Shown piece after piece: positions 42,222-49,533 of a stretch of DNA of 64,000 bases. This DNA comes from Bacteroidaceae bacterium (GTDB taxonomy: Bacteria; Bacteroidota; Bacteroidia; Bacteroidales; Bacteroidaceae). Position 1 is the stretch's first letter, and every line of letters begins with the position of its first letter. The notes under the pieces are model-generated. The model was not told where the DNA came from, did not search any database, and saw nothing but the letters and a program-made list of their open reading frames with translations. A program made the translations under genes and the position numbers. The DNA lies in contig JAEESE010000003.1 in NCBI GenBank assembly GCA_016286165.1, forward strand, positions 124,001 to 188,000, read 5' to 3'.

Positions 42222-43348
42222 TAGAAGTATTTTGTTATCTTATTATCTTCGAAATTTCCCATCTCATTAATCATACGTACGGCAGAATCGATGATAGGGA
42301 AGGCGCAGAGGGCTCCTGTGCCTTCGCCCAGACGCAAGCCGAGGTGGAGCAGGGGCTTGGCGCCCATCCGCTCGAGCATGAGCTGGTGTCCGCTCTCATC
42401 GCCGCTGTGGCAGAAGATGGCGAAGTCCATGAAGGCGGGCATCAGGCGGCTGGCCATCAGGGCGCAGGCGCTCATGATAAATCCGTCGACAAGCACTACC
42501 ATCCGCAGCTCGGCTGCGCGGAGCATGGCGCCGATGGCAGCCACCATCTCAAAGCCGCCGAAGTAGCGCATCAGATAGCGCAGCGGCTGTTTAGAATCTA
42601 TAGCGTCTATAGTTTCTATAGTATCTATAGCATCTATAGCCTCCATGGCTTCTATGCTCCTCTTCAAGACATCCAATTTATGTCGAATGCCTTCACTGTT
42701 GAGGCCTGCACCGGCTCCTACGCATTGCTCCAGGGGCAGGCCGAGGAGCAGGCTCATCCATATACTCGAGGGCGATGTGTTGGCAATACCCATTTCGCCT
42801 ATGCTGATGATGTTGCAGCCTTCGGCAAACGCGCTGTCCACCTGCTCGCGGCCTACGGACAGGGCTTTCTCGCATTGTTCCTCAGTCATTGCGGGACCGT
42901 GGAGGAAATTCGCCGTGCCATGAGGAGCCACCTTGCGGTTCAGTATCGCGGGAAAAGCGCTCAGGTCGTGGTCTACGCCGACGTCGATAAGATGGAGCTC
43001 GAAGCCATGCTGACGGCAAAACATATTCACACCACCGCCGCCGCGCGTGAAATTGGCCATCTGCTGCCAGGTCACTTCGCGCGGCGATACGCTTACTCCC
43101 TCGCGTTCGATGCCGTGGTCGGCGCCGAACAAGAGATGAACAGGATGGCGCAGCACGGGCGTGAGCGTCTGCTGAATCATGCCTATCTGAAAAGCCAGCT
43201 CTTCCAATCGCCCCAAAGATCCCTTCGGCTTGTTGAGGTTGTCGATCTTATGTTGCAAGGCAAGAGCAAAACCAAGACCCACTCCAAGACCCCCTCCCTG
43301 CTCCCCCTTTAGGGGGAGAGTGGAATGTATTTGCGCGGTAGTTTTCAT
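42221..43348 (-). CDS. cobT: Nicotinate-nucleotide-dimethylbenzimidazole phosphoribosyltransferase, N-terminus extended by a translated repeat
   Basis: 375 residues from the ATG at 43348 (MKTTAQIHS); a frame from 43396 is also open. It makes alpha-ribazole phosphate, the lower ligand of cobalamin. Family features: KIDNLNKPKGSLGRLE near the start, LLFGADHGIEREGVS, IGEMGIANTSPSSI and HSGDESGHQ. Two oddities are clear. STLPLKGEQGGGLGVG near residues 9-24 is encoded by the palindromic element at 43288-43323, and SIEAMEAIDAIDTIETIDAI near 230-250 is a tripeptide repeat encoded by 9-bp tandem repeats. Relatives are about 345-350 residues, so both stretches look like additions. Confidence 0.95.
   Translation of the reverse strand: MKTTAQIHSTLPLKGEQGGGLGVGLGFALALQHKIDNLNKPKGSLGRLEELAFQIGMIQQTLTPVLRHPVHLLFGADHGIEREGVSVSPREVTWQQMANFTRGGGGVNMFCRQHGFELHLIDVGVDHDLSAFPAILNRKVAPHGTANFLHGPAMTEEQCEKALSVGREQVDSAFAEGCNIISIGEMGIANTSPSSIWMSLLLGLPLEQCVGAGAGLNSEGIRHKLDVLKRSIEAMEAIDAIDTIETIDAIDSKQPLRYLMRYFGGFEMVAAIGAMLRAAELRMVVLVDGFIMSACALMASRLMPAFMDFAIFCHSGDESGHQLMLERMGAKPLLHLGLRLGEGTGALCAFPIIDSAVRMINEMGNFEDNKITKYF
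42597..42659. repeat. 9-bp tandem repeat inside cobT
   Basis: Seven units of TCTATAGCN-type sequence begin at 42597, 42606, 42615, 42624, 42633, 42642 and 42651. On the cobT strand they encode the repeating tripeptide (A/T)I(D/E). Confidence 0.9.
43288..43323. repeat. C/G-rich palindromic element, copy f (inside cobT)
   Basis: GACCCCCTCCCTG followed by CTCCCCCTTTAGGGGGAG and AGTGG. It encodes STLPLKGEQGGGL in cobT and is the inverted partner of copy g. Confidence 0.88.
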
Positions 43349-43410
43349 ATCTATATTTATATTATTAAATCCTCTTTTAACGACAATAGCTTTCAAATCT
43401 TGTTGGGTGA

Positions 43411-43959
43411 CTACTCTCCCCCTAAAGGGGGAGCGGGGAGGGGGTCTCCTTTTATCCTACATGCTATCCCGCAAACCATCAGAACAACCTCGTCGGCCTT
43501 GGATGCTACGTATTGATTCAGCCACCCGAGCAGGTCGGTGAAACGGCGCTGGACATCGTTGACGGGCGTGCCGCCGGAACCTATCTCGTTGGTCACGAAG
43601 ATGAAGGTGGCGTCCTGCGAAGTGAAGCGGTCGAACTCGGCTTGCAATGTAGCCAGTGCGGTGTCCACATCCGCCTCGGCGCCGTCGGCGTAGAAGAAAT
43701 TCGTGGCCCAGAGCGTAAGACAGTCCACGAGCACTACGCGCCCGCTGACATCGTGGCGGCTCAACCACTGTTCCTCCTCTATATTCGTCCATTCCGGGCC
43801 GCGGCGCTCCTGATGGCGCTTCACACGCTCGTGAAACTCTTCGTCCCAAACGTGTGCCGTAGCCATATATACAGGGTTTGGCGAGAGCGACAATGCCAGC
43901 TGTTCGGCATACATGCTCTTGCCCGAGCGCTGACCACCTGTGATTAGTGTTATTTTCAT
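43411..43959 (-). CDS. cobU: Adenosylcobinamide kinase / guanylyltransferase, C-terminus supplied by a repeat
   Basis: 182 residues. It phosphorylates adenosylcobinamide and transfers GMP, activating it for CobS. The P-loop is GGQRSGKS at 8-15, and the VLVDCLTLW and VTNEIGSGGTPV motifs follow. The family normally ends shortly after VCGIxxxIK; here IACRIK is followed by GDPLPAPPLGGE and a stop, encoded by the palindromic element (43413-43447). cobU, cobT and cobS are consecutive, and corrin-ring genes are absent, which fits salvage of corrinoids. Confidence 0.94.
   Translation of the reverse strand: MKITLITGGQRSGKSMYAEQLALSLSPNPVYMATAHVWDEEFHERVKRHQERRGPEWTNIEEEQWLSRHDVSGRVVLVDCLTLWATNFFYADGAEADVDTALATLQAEFDRFTSQDATFIFVTNEIGSGGTPVNDVQRRFTDLLGWLNQYVASKADEVVLMVCGIACRIKGDPLPAPPLGGE
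43413..43447. repeat. C/G-rich palindromic element, copy g (end of cobU)
   Basis: ACTCTCCCCCTAAAGGGGGA followed by GCGGGGAGGGGGTCT. It supplies the last residues (DPLPAPPLGGE) and part of the stop codon of cobU. Opposite orientation to copy f, 89 bp away. Confidence 0.88.
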
Positions 43960-44013
43960 TTCAAAAATGACGATGCGATGTGAAGTGCGGCGCCGTTGCT
44001 GCGACGCTGCTTA

Positions 44014-44673
44014 TCAGTGTGCCAAAGCCTCGACCACGTCGGCGGGGGCTGCGGCAAAGAATGTTGCGCCGTGCTTCTCGAGGAACTCCCTGTCGCGGAA
44101 ACCCCAGAGCACGGAGATACAGGGCAGGCCGCTGTTGCGGGCGGTGAGCAGGTCCACGTCGGAATCGCCCACATACACAGCCTCGCTGGCCGTGATGCCC
44201 AGTTGGCGCAAAGCTTCCAGCACCATGTCAGGTGCCGGCTTACGCTGGATTTCAGGGCTCTCGCCGATGGCCACGTCAACGGTGTCGCTGAAGAAGCGGG
44301 CGTAGAGCTCGTCGACGCCGGCCTGTAGCTTGTTGCTCACTATGGCCAGACGAAAGCCGCGGGCTTTCAGCGCCTGAAGCATCTCAGGTATGCCGTCGTA
44401 GGGGCGGGTATGCTCCTGGCAATGGTCCACATAGTATGCCTTGAAATCAGCAAACGTCTGTTCGAAGAGCGCGCTGTCGGTGCCTGCAGGCACTGCACGC
44501 TCAATGAGGCGCCGCACTCCGTTTCCAACGAAGCGTCGCACCTCATCTATCGTTCTCTCGGGCAGCCGGTTGTGGAGCAAAGCCCAGTTGGTGGCATTGC
44601 TCAGGTCGTCCAGCGTGTCGAGAAGCGTTCCGTCAAGGTCAAAGACTACGGCCTTTATATTCTCAACTTTCAA
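44014..44673 (-). CDS. HAD-family phosphatase (phosphoglycolate phosphatase-like)
   Basis: 219 residues with HAD motifs I-III: VVFDLDGTLLDT (nucleophile Asp12, Asp14), LAIVSNKLQ (Ser) and KPAPD then YVGDSDVDLLTARN. The cap domain is alpha-helical (about 18-80), as in Gph and related phosphatases. The exact substrate is uncertain. The start is a TTG codon at 44671-44673, placed 1 nt after the TAA stop of the M48 gene, an arrangement that suggests translation by coupling from that gene. It precedes cobU by 54 bp. Confidence 0.88.
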   Translation of the reverse strand: MKVENIKAVVFDLDGTLLDTLDDLSNATNWALLHNRLPERTIDEVRRFVGNGVRRLIERAVPAGTDSALFEQTFADFKAYYVDHCQEHTRPYDGIPEMLQALKARGFRLAIVSNKLQAGVDELYARFFSDTVDVAIGESPEIQRKPAPDMVLEALRQLGITASEAVYVGDSDVDLLTARNSGLPCISVLWGFRDREFLEKHGATFFAAAPADVVEALAH

Positions 44674-44674
44674 T

Positions 44675-45574
44675 TTATCCGATCTTGAAGCCAGTGCTCT
44701 TGGTTGAAGTTTTTGTAGACTTCTTTGTAGTAGTGGCAGGTTCCGAAGAGGCAGCCGGCTGTGAAACGTTGCCGAACTCGGCCTTCACCTTGGGTATGCT
44801 CTTCTGCAGCTCGCTGATGCGCTTGGTGCTGCTGGGGTGAGTGCTCATGAAAGGTGCGGGGTTGGCGCCGCCGCTGGCAGCCTCCATCTTCTGCCAAAGG
44901 GTGATGGCAGCATCTGCGTCGTAACCGGCGATAGTGGCCAGCACGATGCCAATGTAGTCGGCCTCCAACTCGTGCTTGCGCGAGAAGGGCAGGAGAGCGC
45001 CGTACTGAGTTCCCATACCGTAAGCCGCTGCCACAATCTGCTGGGTCTGAGCGCTGGCACCGCTTACGACGGCTCCGAGAACGCTGCCGCCCATGCTGGC
45101 CAGCATCTGCTGGCTGGCACGCTCATTACCATGCTTGGCTATGGCATGTCCCACTTCGTGGCCTATGACGGCTGCGAGCTCATCATCGCGGTCGGGGCCG
45201 TTGCCTATGAGGTTCAGCATTCCAGAGTAAACCACAATCTTGCCACCAGGCATGCAGAAAGCGTTCAGGTCCTTGTCCTGTGTGAGGTTGAACTCCCAGG
45301 CATAATTCTGCAGGTCAGCGGTCTGCCCTGTCACTGTGAGGTAAGCTTCAGCTGCGGCGGCGATGCGCTGTGCCACGTTCTTGACGATGGCGGTGGCGTT
45401 GGCATCGGTCGACACCTTGGCCGTCTTCATGTAGCTTTGGTATTCACTAAGGCTGGCCGAGAGGATTTCCGACTCTGATACCAGGTTCAGTTGTTTGCGG
45501 CCCGTCATGCTTACTGTGGAGCAAGCCACGAGGGCAACTACGATAGCTGTGAAAGCGATAATCTTCTTAATCAT
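44675..45574 (-). CDS. M48-family metalloprotease lipoprotein
   Basis: 299 residues from the ATG at 45574; a longer frame to 45787 crosses the promoter and has no homologous character. A lipoprotein signal ends at Cys18 (VALVACS). The zinc-binding HEVGH is at 139-143 in a helix (VIGHEVGHAIAKHGNERAS), and the third ligand Glu lies in KHELEADYIG. It belongs to the BepA/LoiP-like group of M48 proteases that survey outer-membrane proteins. The C-terminus is a low-complexity Thr/Ser/Lys tail (about 278-299). It is followed by the HAD gene. Confidence 0.92.
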   Translation of the reverse strand: MIKKIIAFTAIVVALVACSTVSMTGRKQLNLVSESEILSASLSEYQSYMKTAKVSTDANATAIVKNVAQRIAAAAEAYLTVTGQTADLQNYAWEFNLTQDKDLNAFCMPGGKIVVYSGMLNLIGNGPDRDDELAAVIGHEVGHAIAKHGNERASQQMLASMGGSVLGAVVSGASAQTQQIVAAAYGMGTQYGALLPFSRKHELEADYIGIVLATIAGYDADAAITLWQKMEAASGGANPAPFMSTHPSSTKRISELQKSIPKVKAEFGNVSQPAASSEPATTTKKSTKTSTKSTGFKIG

Positions 45575-45635
45575 AACGTATAAATTTTGGTTTCTTTTTG
45601 TCGTACAAGCTTTCGGAATGCACCGTTTTGCGTTG

Positions 45636-45666
45636 CAAATATAATGTAAGTTTGCTGACTGACAAA
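45636..45666 (-). promoter_or_regulatory. M48 gene promoter
   Basis: On the minus strand TTTG (45663-45666), 19 bp, TATATTTG (45636-45643). It places the start site near 45630, downstream of the rejected long-frame start. Confidence 0.75.
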
Positions 45667-45811
45667 GAAAAGGGCGGAAAAGTGTTGATTTAACCTCGAT
45701 TTCTTTGCCTGCGACCCTTCGGACCTGCCTGAAAAACAATGCGTTCAAGCCTCTCGAGAGACCTTGCGTAATCATATTTATGTGCAAGCCTGACTTTTTG
45801 TATGGTTTTCT

Positions 45812-45942
45812 TTTTGGAAAACTTTTGTTTGATGCAAAAATGCTAATTAGCTGATTATCAAGTGTGGTTTAAAAAGTTTTGGAAAACTTTTAAAAATTTT
45901 TGCCCTTTCTTTTGGTCGTTTCGGGGAAACTATATACCTTTG
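45812..45942 (+). promoter_or_regulatory. nrdD promoter with two upstream repeats
   Basis: TTTG (45911-45914), 20 bp, TACCTTTG (45935-45942) is a full-consensus promoter. TTTTGGAAAACTTTT occurs at 45812-45826 and again at 45877-45891. The second copy lies within the near-perfect dyad AAAAGTTTT-GG-AAAACTTTT (45872-45891), ending 19 bp before the -33 box, a plausible operator pair. Confidence 0.7.
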
Positions 45943-46044
45943 CAGCGCCTTCCGGTTTTGAAGTAGAAAAGAAACAAACAAGGTATTTTAAACTAACTAT
46001 TTAACCCCATAACGCTTAAGGGCGTACAGACAACTTTACCCATT

Positions 46045-48273
46045 ATGATTCAGACAGTAGTAAAACGCGATGGCCGCATCGTGGGCTTCAACGAGGAGAA
46101 AATCGTTGCAGCAATCCGCAAAGCTATGCTTCGCACCGACGAGGGCGAGGATTCACACCTCATTCAACAGATTGCCGACCGCGTAGCCATGCGCGGCAAA
46201 CCGCAGATGACCGTTGAGGAGATTCAGGACGCAGTGGAACTTGAGCTCATGAAGAGTGCCCGCAAGGACGTTGCCAAGATTTATATCCAGTATCGCAACC
46301 AGCGTTCCATCGCCCGCAAGGCCAAGACACGTGAGATGTTTCTTGAGATTATCAACATCAAGAGCAACGATGTCACACGTGAGAATGCTAATATGAACGC
46401 GGACACGCCCGCGGGTATGATGATGAAGTTTGCGTCGGAGACAACGAAGCCATTCGTCGACGACTACTTGCTGGCTGAAGATATCCGCGAGGCCGTGCAG
46501 AAGAACTACCTCCACATCCACGACAAGGACTACTATCCTACCAAGTCGCTCACATGCGTGCAGCACCCCCTGGACCATGTGCTCGAAGGCGGTTACATGG
46601 CAGGCCACGGCGAGAGCCGCCCCGCAAAGCGTATTGAAACGGCCAGCGTGCTCGCCTGCATAAGCATGGAGACGGCCCAGAATGAGATGCACGGCGGACA
46701 GGCTATCCCCGCCTTCGACTTCTATCTTGCACCTTATGTCCGCCTGACCTTCATCGAGGAGGTGAAGAAGCTCGAGGAACTCTTCGGCGCCGACTACAGC
46801 CATCTCTATCAAATCGCCCTCGACGATTACCTCGTCAAGGACCTCAACGGCCTCGAAGGCGAAGCACGCGTACTGCAGCATGCCATTAACAAGACCGTAA
46901 GCCGTGTACATCAGGCTATGGAGGCGTTCATCCACAATATGAATACTATCCACAGCCGCGGCGGCAATCAGGTGGTCTTCTCGTCTATTAACTACGGCAC
47001 AGACACAAGTGCAGAAGGCCGATGCATCATCCGCGAGATACTCAACAGCACCTACGAAGGCGTAGGCTCCGGCGTGACAGCTATCTTCCCCATTCAGATA
47101 TGGAAGAAGAAGCGCGGAGTGAGCTACCTGCCCACAGACCCCAACTACGACCTCTATCAGCTCGCATGCAAGGTCACGGCCCGTCGTTTCTTCCCCAACT
47201 TCCTGAACCTCGACGCTTCCTACAACCAGGATCCCGACTGGCGCGCCGACGATCCCAAGCGCTACATCCACGAAGTTGCCACTATGGGCTGCCGCACCCG
47301 CGTCTTCGAGAACCGCTTCGGTCCCCGCACAAGCATTGGTCGTGGCAACATCAGCTTCTCGACAATCAATATCGTAAAGCTCGCAATAGAGTGCATGGAC
47401 ATCAAGGACGAGGAGCAGCGCATAGCAGCTTTCTTCGCAAAGCTGGACAACCTGCTTGAGCTCACCGCACGTCAGCTGCACGAGCGCTTCGAGTTCCAGA
47501 AGACGGCCTTCGCCAAGCAGTTCCCCCTGCTCATGCACAGCCTCTGGGTAGGCTGCGAGAAGCTCAATCCCAACGACACCATCGAGAGCGTCATCAACCA
47601 GGGAACCCTCGGCATCGGCTTCATAGGACTGGCCGAGTGCCTGGTGGCACTCACCGGCAAGCACCATGGCGAGAGCGCTGAGTCGCAGAAGCTCGGACTG
47701 AAGATTGTGACTTACATGCGCGACCGTATCAACGATTTCTGCGAGCGTTATCAGCACAACTACAGCGTCCTGGCAACTCCAGCCGAAGGACTCAGCGGGC
47801 GCTTCACGCGCGGCGACCAGAAGGAGTTCGGCAAGATTCCCGGCATCACCGACCGCGAATACTATACCAACTCCAACCATGTGCCCGTATATTACAAATG
47901 CTCGGCTCGTCACAAGGCGGAAATCGAAGCGCCTTACCATGTCCTCACACGCGGCGGTCACATCTTCTACGTTGAGATCGATGGCGACGCAACCCATAAC
48001 CCCGAAGCCGTGATGAACATCGTGGACATGATGGACGCCATGGACATTGGCTACGGCAGCGTCAACCACACTCGTGTCCGCTGTATGGACTGCGGCTACG
48101 AAACGGCCGACCATATCGACGAATGCCCGCATTGCCACAGCACCAACCTCGACCGCCTGCAGCGCATCACCGGCTATCTCGTAGGTACCACCGAGCGTTG
48201 GAACAAGGCCAAGCTCGCCGAGCTCAACGACCGCGTGATTCATAATACGGATTATCTGCAGTTCCAGGAATAA
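46045..48273 (+). CDS. nrdD: Anaerobic ribonucleoside-triphosphate reductase
   Basis: 742 residues. An ATP-cone allosteric domain (about 1-95, VVKRDGRIVGFNEEKI) is followed by the ten-stranded barrel. The C-terminal glycyl-radical site is RITGYL with Gly710, and the structural zinc site uses Cys680, Cys683, Cys694 and Cys697 (CMDC, CPHC). It reduces NTPs to dNTPs without oxygen; NrdG generates the radical. It is the only ribonucleotide reductase in the window and fits an anaerobe. The 186-bp spacer to nrdG contains palindromic elements and tandem repeats. Confidence 0.97.
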   Translation: MIQTVVKRDGRIVGFNEEKIVAAIRKAMLRTDEGEDSHLIQQIADRVAMRGKPQMTVEEIQDAVELELMKSARKDVAKIYIQYRNQRSIARKAKTREMFLEIINIKSNDVTRENANMNADTPAGMMMKFASETTKPFVDDYLLAEDIREAVQKNYLHIHDKDYYPTKSLTCVQHPLDHVLEGGYMAGHGESRPAKRIETASVLACISMETAQNEMHGGQAIPAFDFYLAPYVRLTFIEEVKKLEELFGADYSHLYQIALDDYLVKDLNGLEGEARVLQHAINKTVSRVHQAMEAFIHNMNTIHSRGGNQVVFSSINYGTDTSAEGRCIIREILNSTYEGVGSGVTAIFPIQIWKKKRGVSYLPTDPNYDLYQLACKVTARRFFPNFLNLDASYNQDPDWRADDPKRYIHEVATMGCRTRVFENRFGPRTSIGRGNISFSTINIVKLAIECMDIKDEEQRIAAFFAKLDNLLELTARQLHERFEFQKTAFAKQFPLLMHSLWVGCEKLNPNDTIESVINQGTLGIGFIGLAECLVALTGKHHGESAESQKLGLKIVTYMRDRINDFCERYQHNYSVLATPAEGLSGRFTRGDQKEFGKIPGITDREYYTNSNHVPVYYKCSARHKAEIEAPYHVLTRGGHIFYVEIDGDATHNPEAVMNIVDMMDAMDIGYGSVNHTRVRCMDCGYETADHIDECPHCHSTNLDRLQRITGYLVGTTERWNKAKLAELNDRVIHNTDYLQFQE

Positions 48274-48283
48274 TAGACCCCCG

Positions 48284-48326
48284 GGACTCTCCCCCCTGCC
48301 CCTCCCTTTAGGGAGGGGAGTATATA
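48284..48326. repeat. C/G-rich palindromic element, copy h (after nrdD)
   Basis: GGACTCTCCCCCCTGCCCCT followed by the hairpin CTCCCTTTAGGGAG and GGGAGTATATA. It lies just after the nrdD stop codon and is inverted relative to copy i. Confidence 0.85.
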
Positions 48327-48478
48327 CTTTCAAGGAATGAATACAAGGGGCATGCTTTCAAAAATAAACAGAATGGGGATATATACCTTCATAAAATGAA
48401 CAGAATTGGAGTTGTATGCTTTCAAGAATTGAGCACAGGGGGAATATACGCTTTTTGAAATGAATACAATCTGCGACC
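48327..48478 (+). repeat. 32-bp tandem repeat spanning the nrdG start
   Basis: CTTTCAA-type units begin at 48327, 48355, 48387, 48419 and 48451 (steps 28, 32, 32, 32), each containing an AATGAAnACA-like block. The nrdG ATG (48460) is the AATGAATACA block of the last unit. Confidence 0.8.
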
Positions 48479-49065
48479 AAACTGCAAAACATTATACTCC
48501 CCTCCCTACAAGGGAGGGGCAGGGGGGAGAGTCCGTAGGGGGAGAGTCCGTAGGAGAAGGGTCCAGTCTTCGCATCCTCTCCGTCGTCGACGACACTACT
48601 GTTGATGGTCCTGGTTTCCGCACCAGCATCTATTGCGCAGGCTGCACTCACCATTGCCCCGGTTGCCACAATCCTCAGTCGTGGGCAGCGGACGGCGGCA
48701 GGGAGACGACGGTTGAGGAACTGATGGCTGTTATCGAGGCGGATCCTTTTGCCCCCGGTGTCACCTTCACGGGCGGCGATCCTATGCAGCAGCCCGAGGG
48801 CTTTGCCCAGCTGGCAAGGGCTATCCGCTCCCGCACGACCAAGAATATCTGGTGCTACACGGGCTATACCTTCGAGGTTCTTCTGAATATGCCAGCCCAG
48901 AGGACTCTGCTTGAGCTCGTTGACGTCCTTGTCGACGGCCCTTTTATTGAAGCGCAGCGCGATACCGACCTCCTTTTCCGCGGCTCTGCCAACCAGCGCC
49001 TTATTGATGTGCCACGCTCGCTCGAGGCCGGTCATGTAGTCCTCTGGAGCCGCAACCCCCTTTAG
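48460..49065 (+). CDS. nrdG: Anaerobic ribonucleotide reductase activating protein, N-terminus extended by a translated repeat
   Basis: 201 residues, radical SAM. It reductively cleaves S-adenosylmethionine to place the glycyl radical on NrdD. The [4Fe-4S] ligands are Cys62, Cys66 and Cys69 (CTHHCPGC), and FTGGDPMQQPEGF is the SAM-binding segment. Homologues begin close to LRILSVVDDTTVDGPGF; here residues about 11-36, including YTPLPTREGQGGES, come from the palindromic element at 48493-48534 and adjoining GTCCGTAGG repeats. The start codon itself lies in a tandem repeat. Confidence 0.93.
   Translation: MNTICDQTAKHYTPLPTREGQGGESVGGESVGEGSSLRILSVVDDTTVDGPGFRTSIYCAGCTHHCPGCHNPQSWAADGGRETTVEELMAVIEADPFAPGVTFTGGDPMQQPEGFAQLARAIRSRTTKNIWCYTGYTFEVLLNMPAQRTLLELVDVLVDGPFIEAQRDTDLLFRGSANQRLIDVPRSLEAGHVVLWSRNPL
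48493..48534. repeat. C/G-rich palindromic element, copy i (inside nrdG)
   Basis: TATACTCCCCTCCCTACAAG followed by GGAGGGGCAGGGGGGAGAGTCC, the inverted partner of copy h. It is translated in the nrdG frame and followed by two short repeats of GGGGGAGAGTCCGTAG. Confidence 0.85.
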
Positions 49066-49173
49066 TACTTCGTTTTGAAGAGCGGGCATATCATTGCCTT
49101 TATCCAAAAAATAAAGACTTCGTATCTCAGCCTCTTGCCGCACAGGCATCATCATTTCTTAAGGCTGATTTGG

Positions 49174-49282
49174 TTTTCCCACCGGTGGGAAAAGCTCTTC
49201 CCATTGGTGGGAAAGGCTCTTCCCATTGGTGGGAAAAGTGTTTTTGACTATTTGTTCTCGCAATTGCGACCGGTTATGTAGA
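49174..49282. repeat. 22-bp-period palindromic array 6 (5 units, two core types)
   Basis: Cores at 49181 (ACCGGT), 49203 (ATTGGT), 49225 (ATTGGT), 49247 (ACTATT, decayed) and 49269 (ACCGGT), exactly 22 bp apart. The first three are TTCCCA(C/T)(C/T)GGTGGGAA palindromes and the last is GCGACCGGTTATG, the type seen in arrays 1, 2, 4 and 7. The rest of the 468-bp gap between nrdG and the next gene holds a hairpin and a -7 box, no gene. Confidence 0.88.
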
Positions 49283-49302
49283 AAGCTTGGTCCTGCTTGA
49301 TT

Positions 49303-49330
49303 CCTCGCGCTGAAAGTTAACGGCGCGAGG
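49303..49330 (+). terminator. Hairpin after array 6
   Basis: CCTCGCGC (49303-49310) pairs with GCGCGAGG (49323-49330) around a 12-nt loop and is followed by ATTTATT. Possible terminator for nrdDG; the U-run is weak. Confidence 0.5.
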
Positions 49331-49434
49331 ATTTATTGCTATCTATGCTTTGCAAAAAGTATACTTTATGTACAAACTTGCATGTGTTTAAGATATCTTA
49401 ACAAAATAATTGCGTAAAAAACTTTTTTTATTAT

Positions 49435-49442
49435 TAGATTTG
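49435..49442 (+). promoter_or_regulatory. -7 box of the first repeat-protein gene
   Basis: TAGATTTG, with a long AT-rich leader of about 85 nt before the ATG at 49534. Confidence 0.5.
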
Positions 49443-49533
49443 TAACGTCGAATACATTTTCCTTTATTTATCATTAACTTCATTCAAATGTGATTTCATT
49501 AACATATTTATTAACTATTAAACTCATACGACT

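Noticed and set aside
43960..44013. Cobalamin riboswitch before cobU
   Set aside because: The gap is only 54 bp and no B12-box was seen; cobU is probably read from an upstream promoter.
46153..48333. 726-residue open frame on the minus strand opposite nrdD
   Set aside because: It is antisense to a fully conserved nrdD gene, has no recognisable domain and arises from strong codon bias.
49075..49281. 68-residue open frame after nrdG
   Set aside because: It is read through the 22-bp array; no conserved features.
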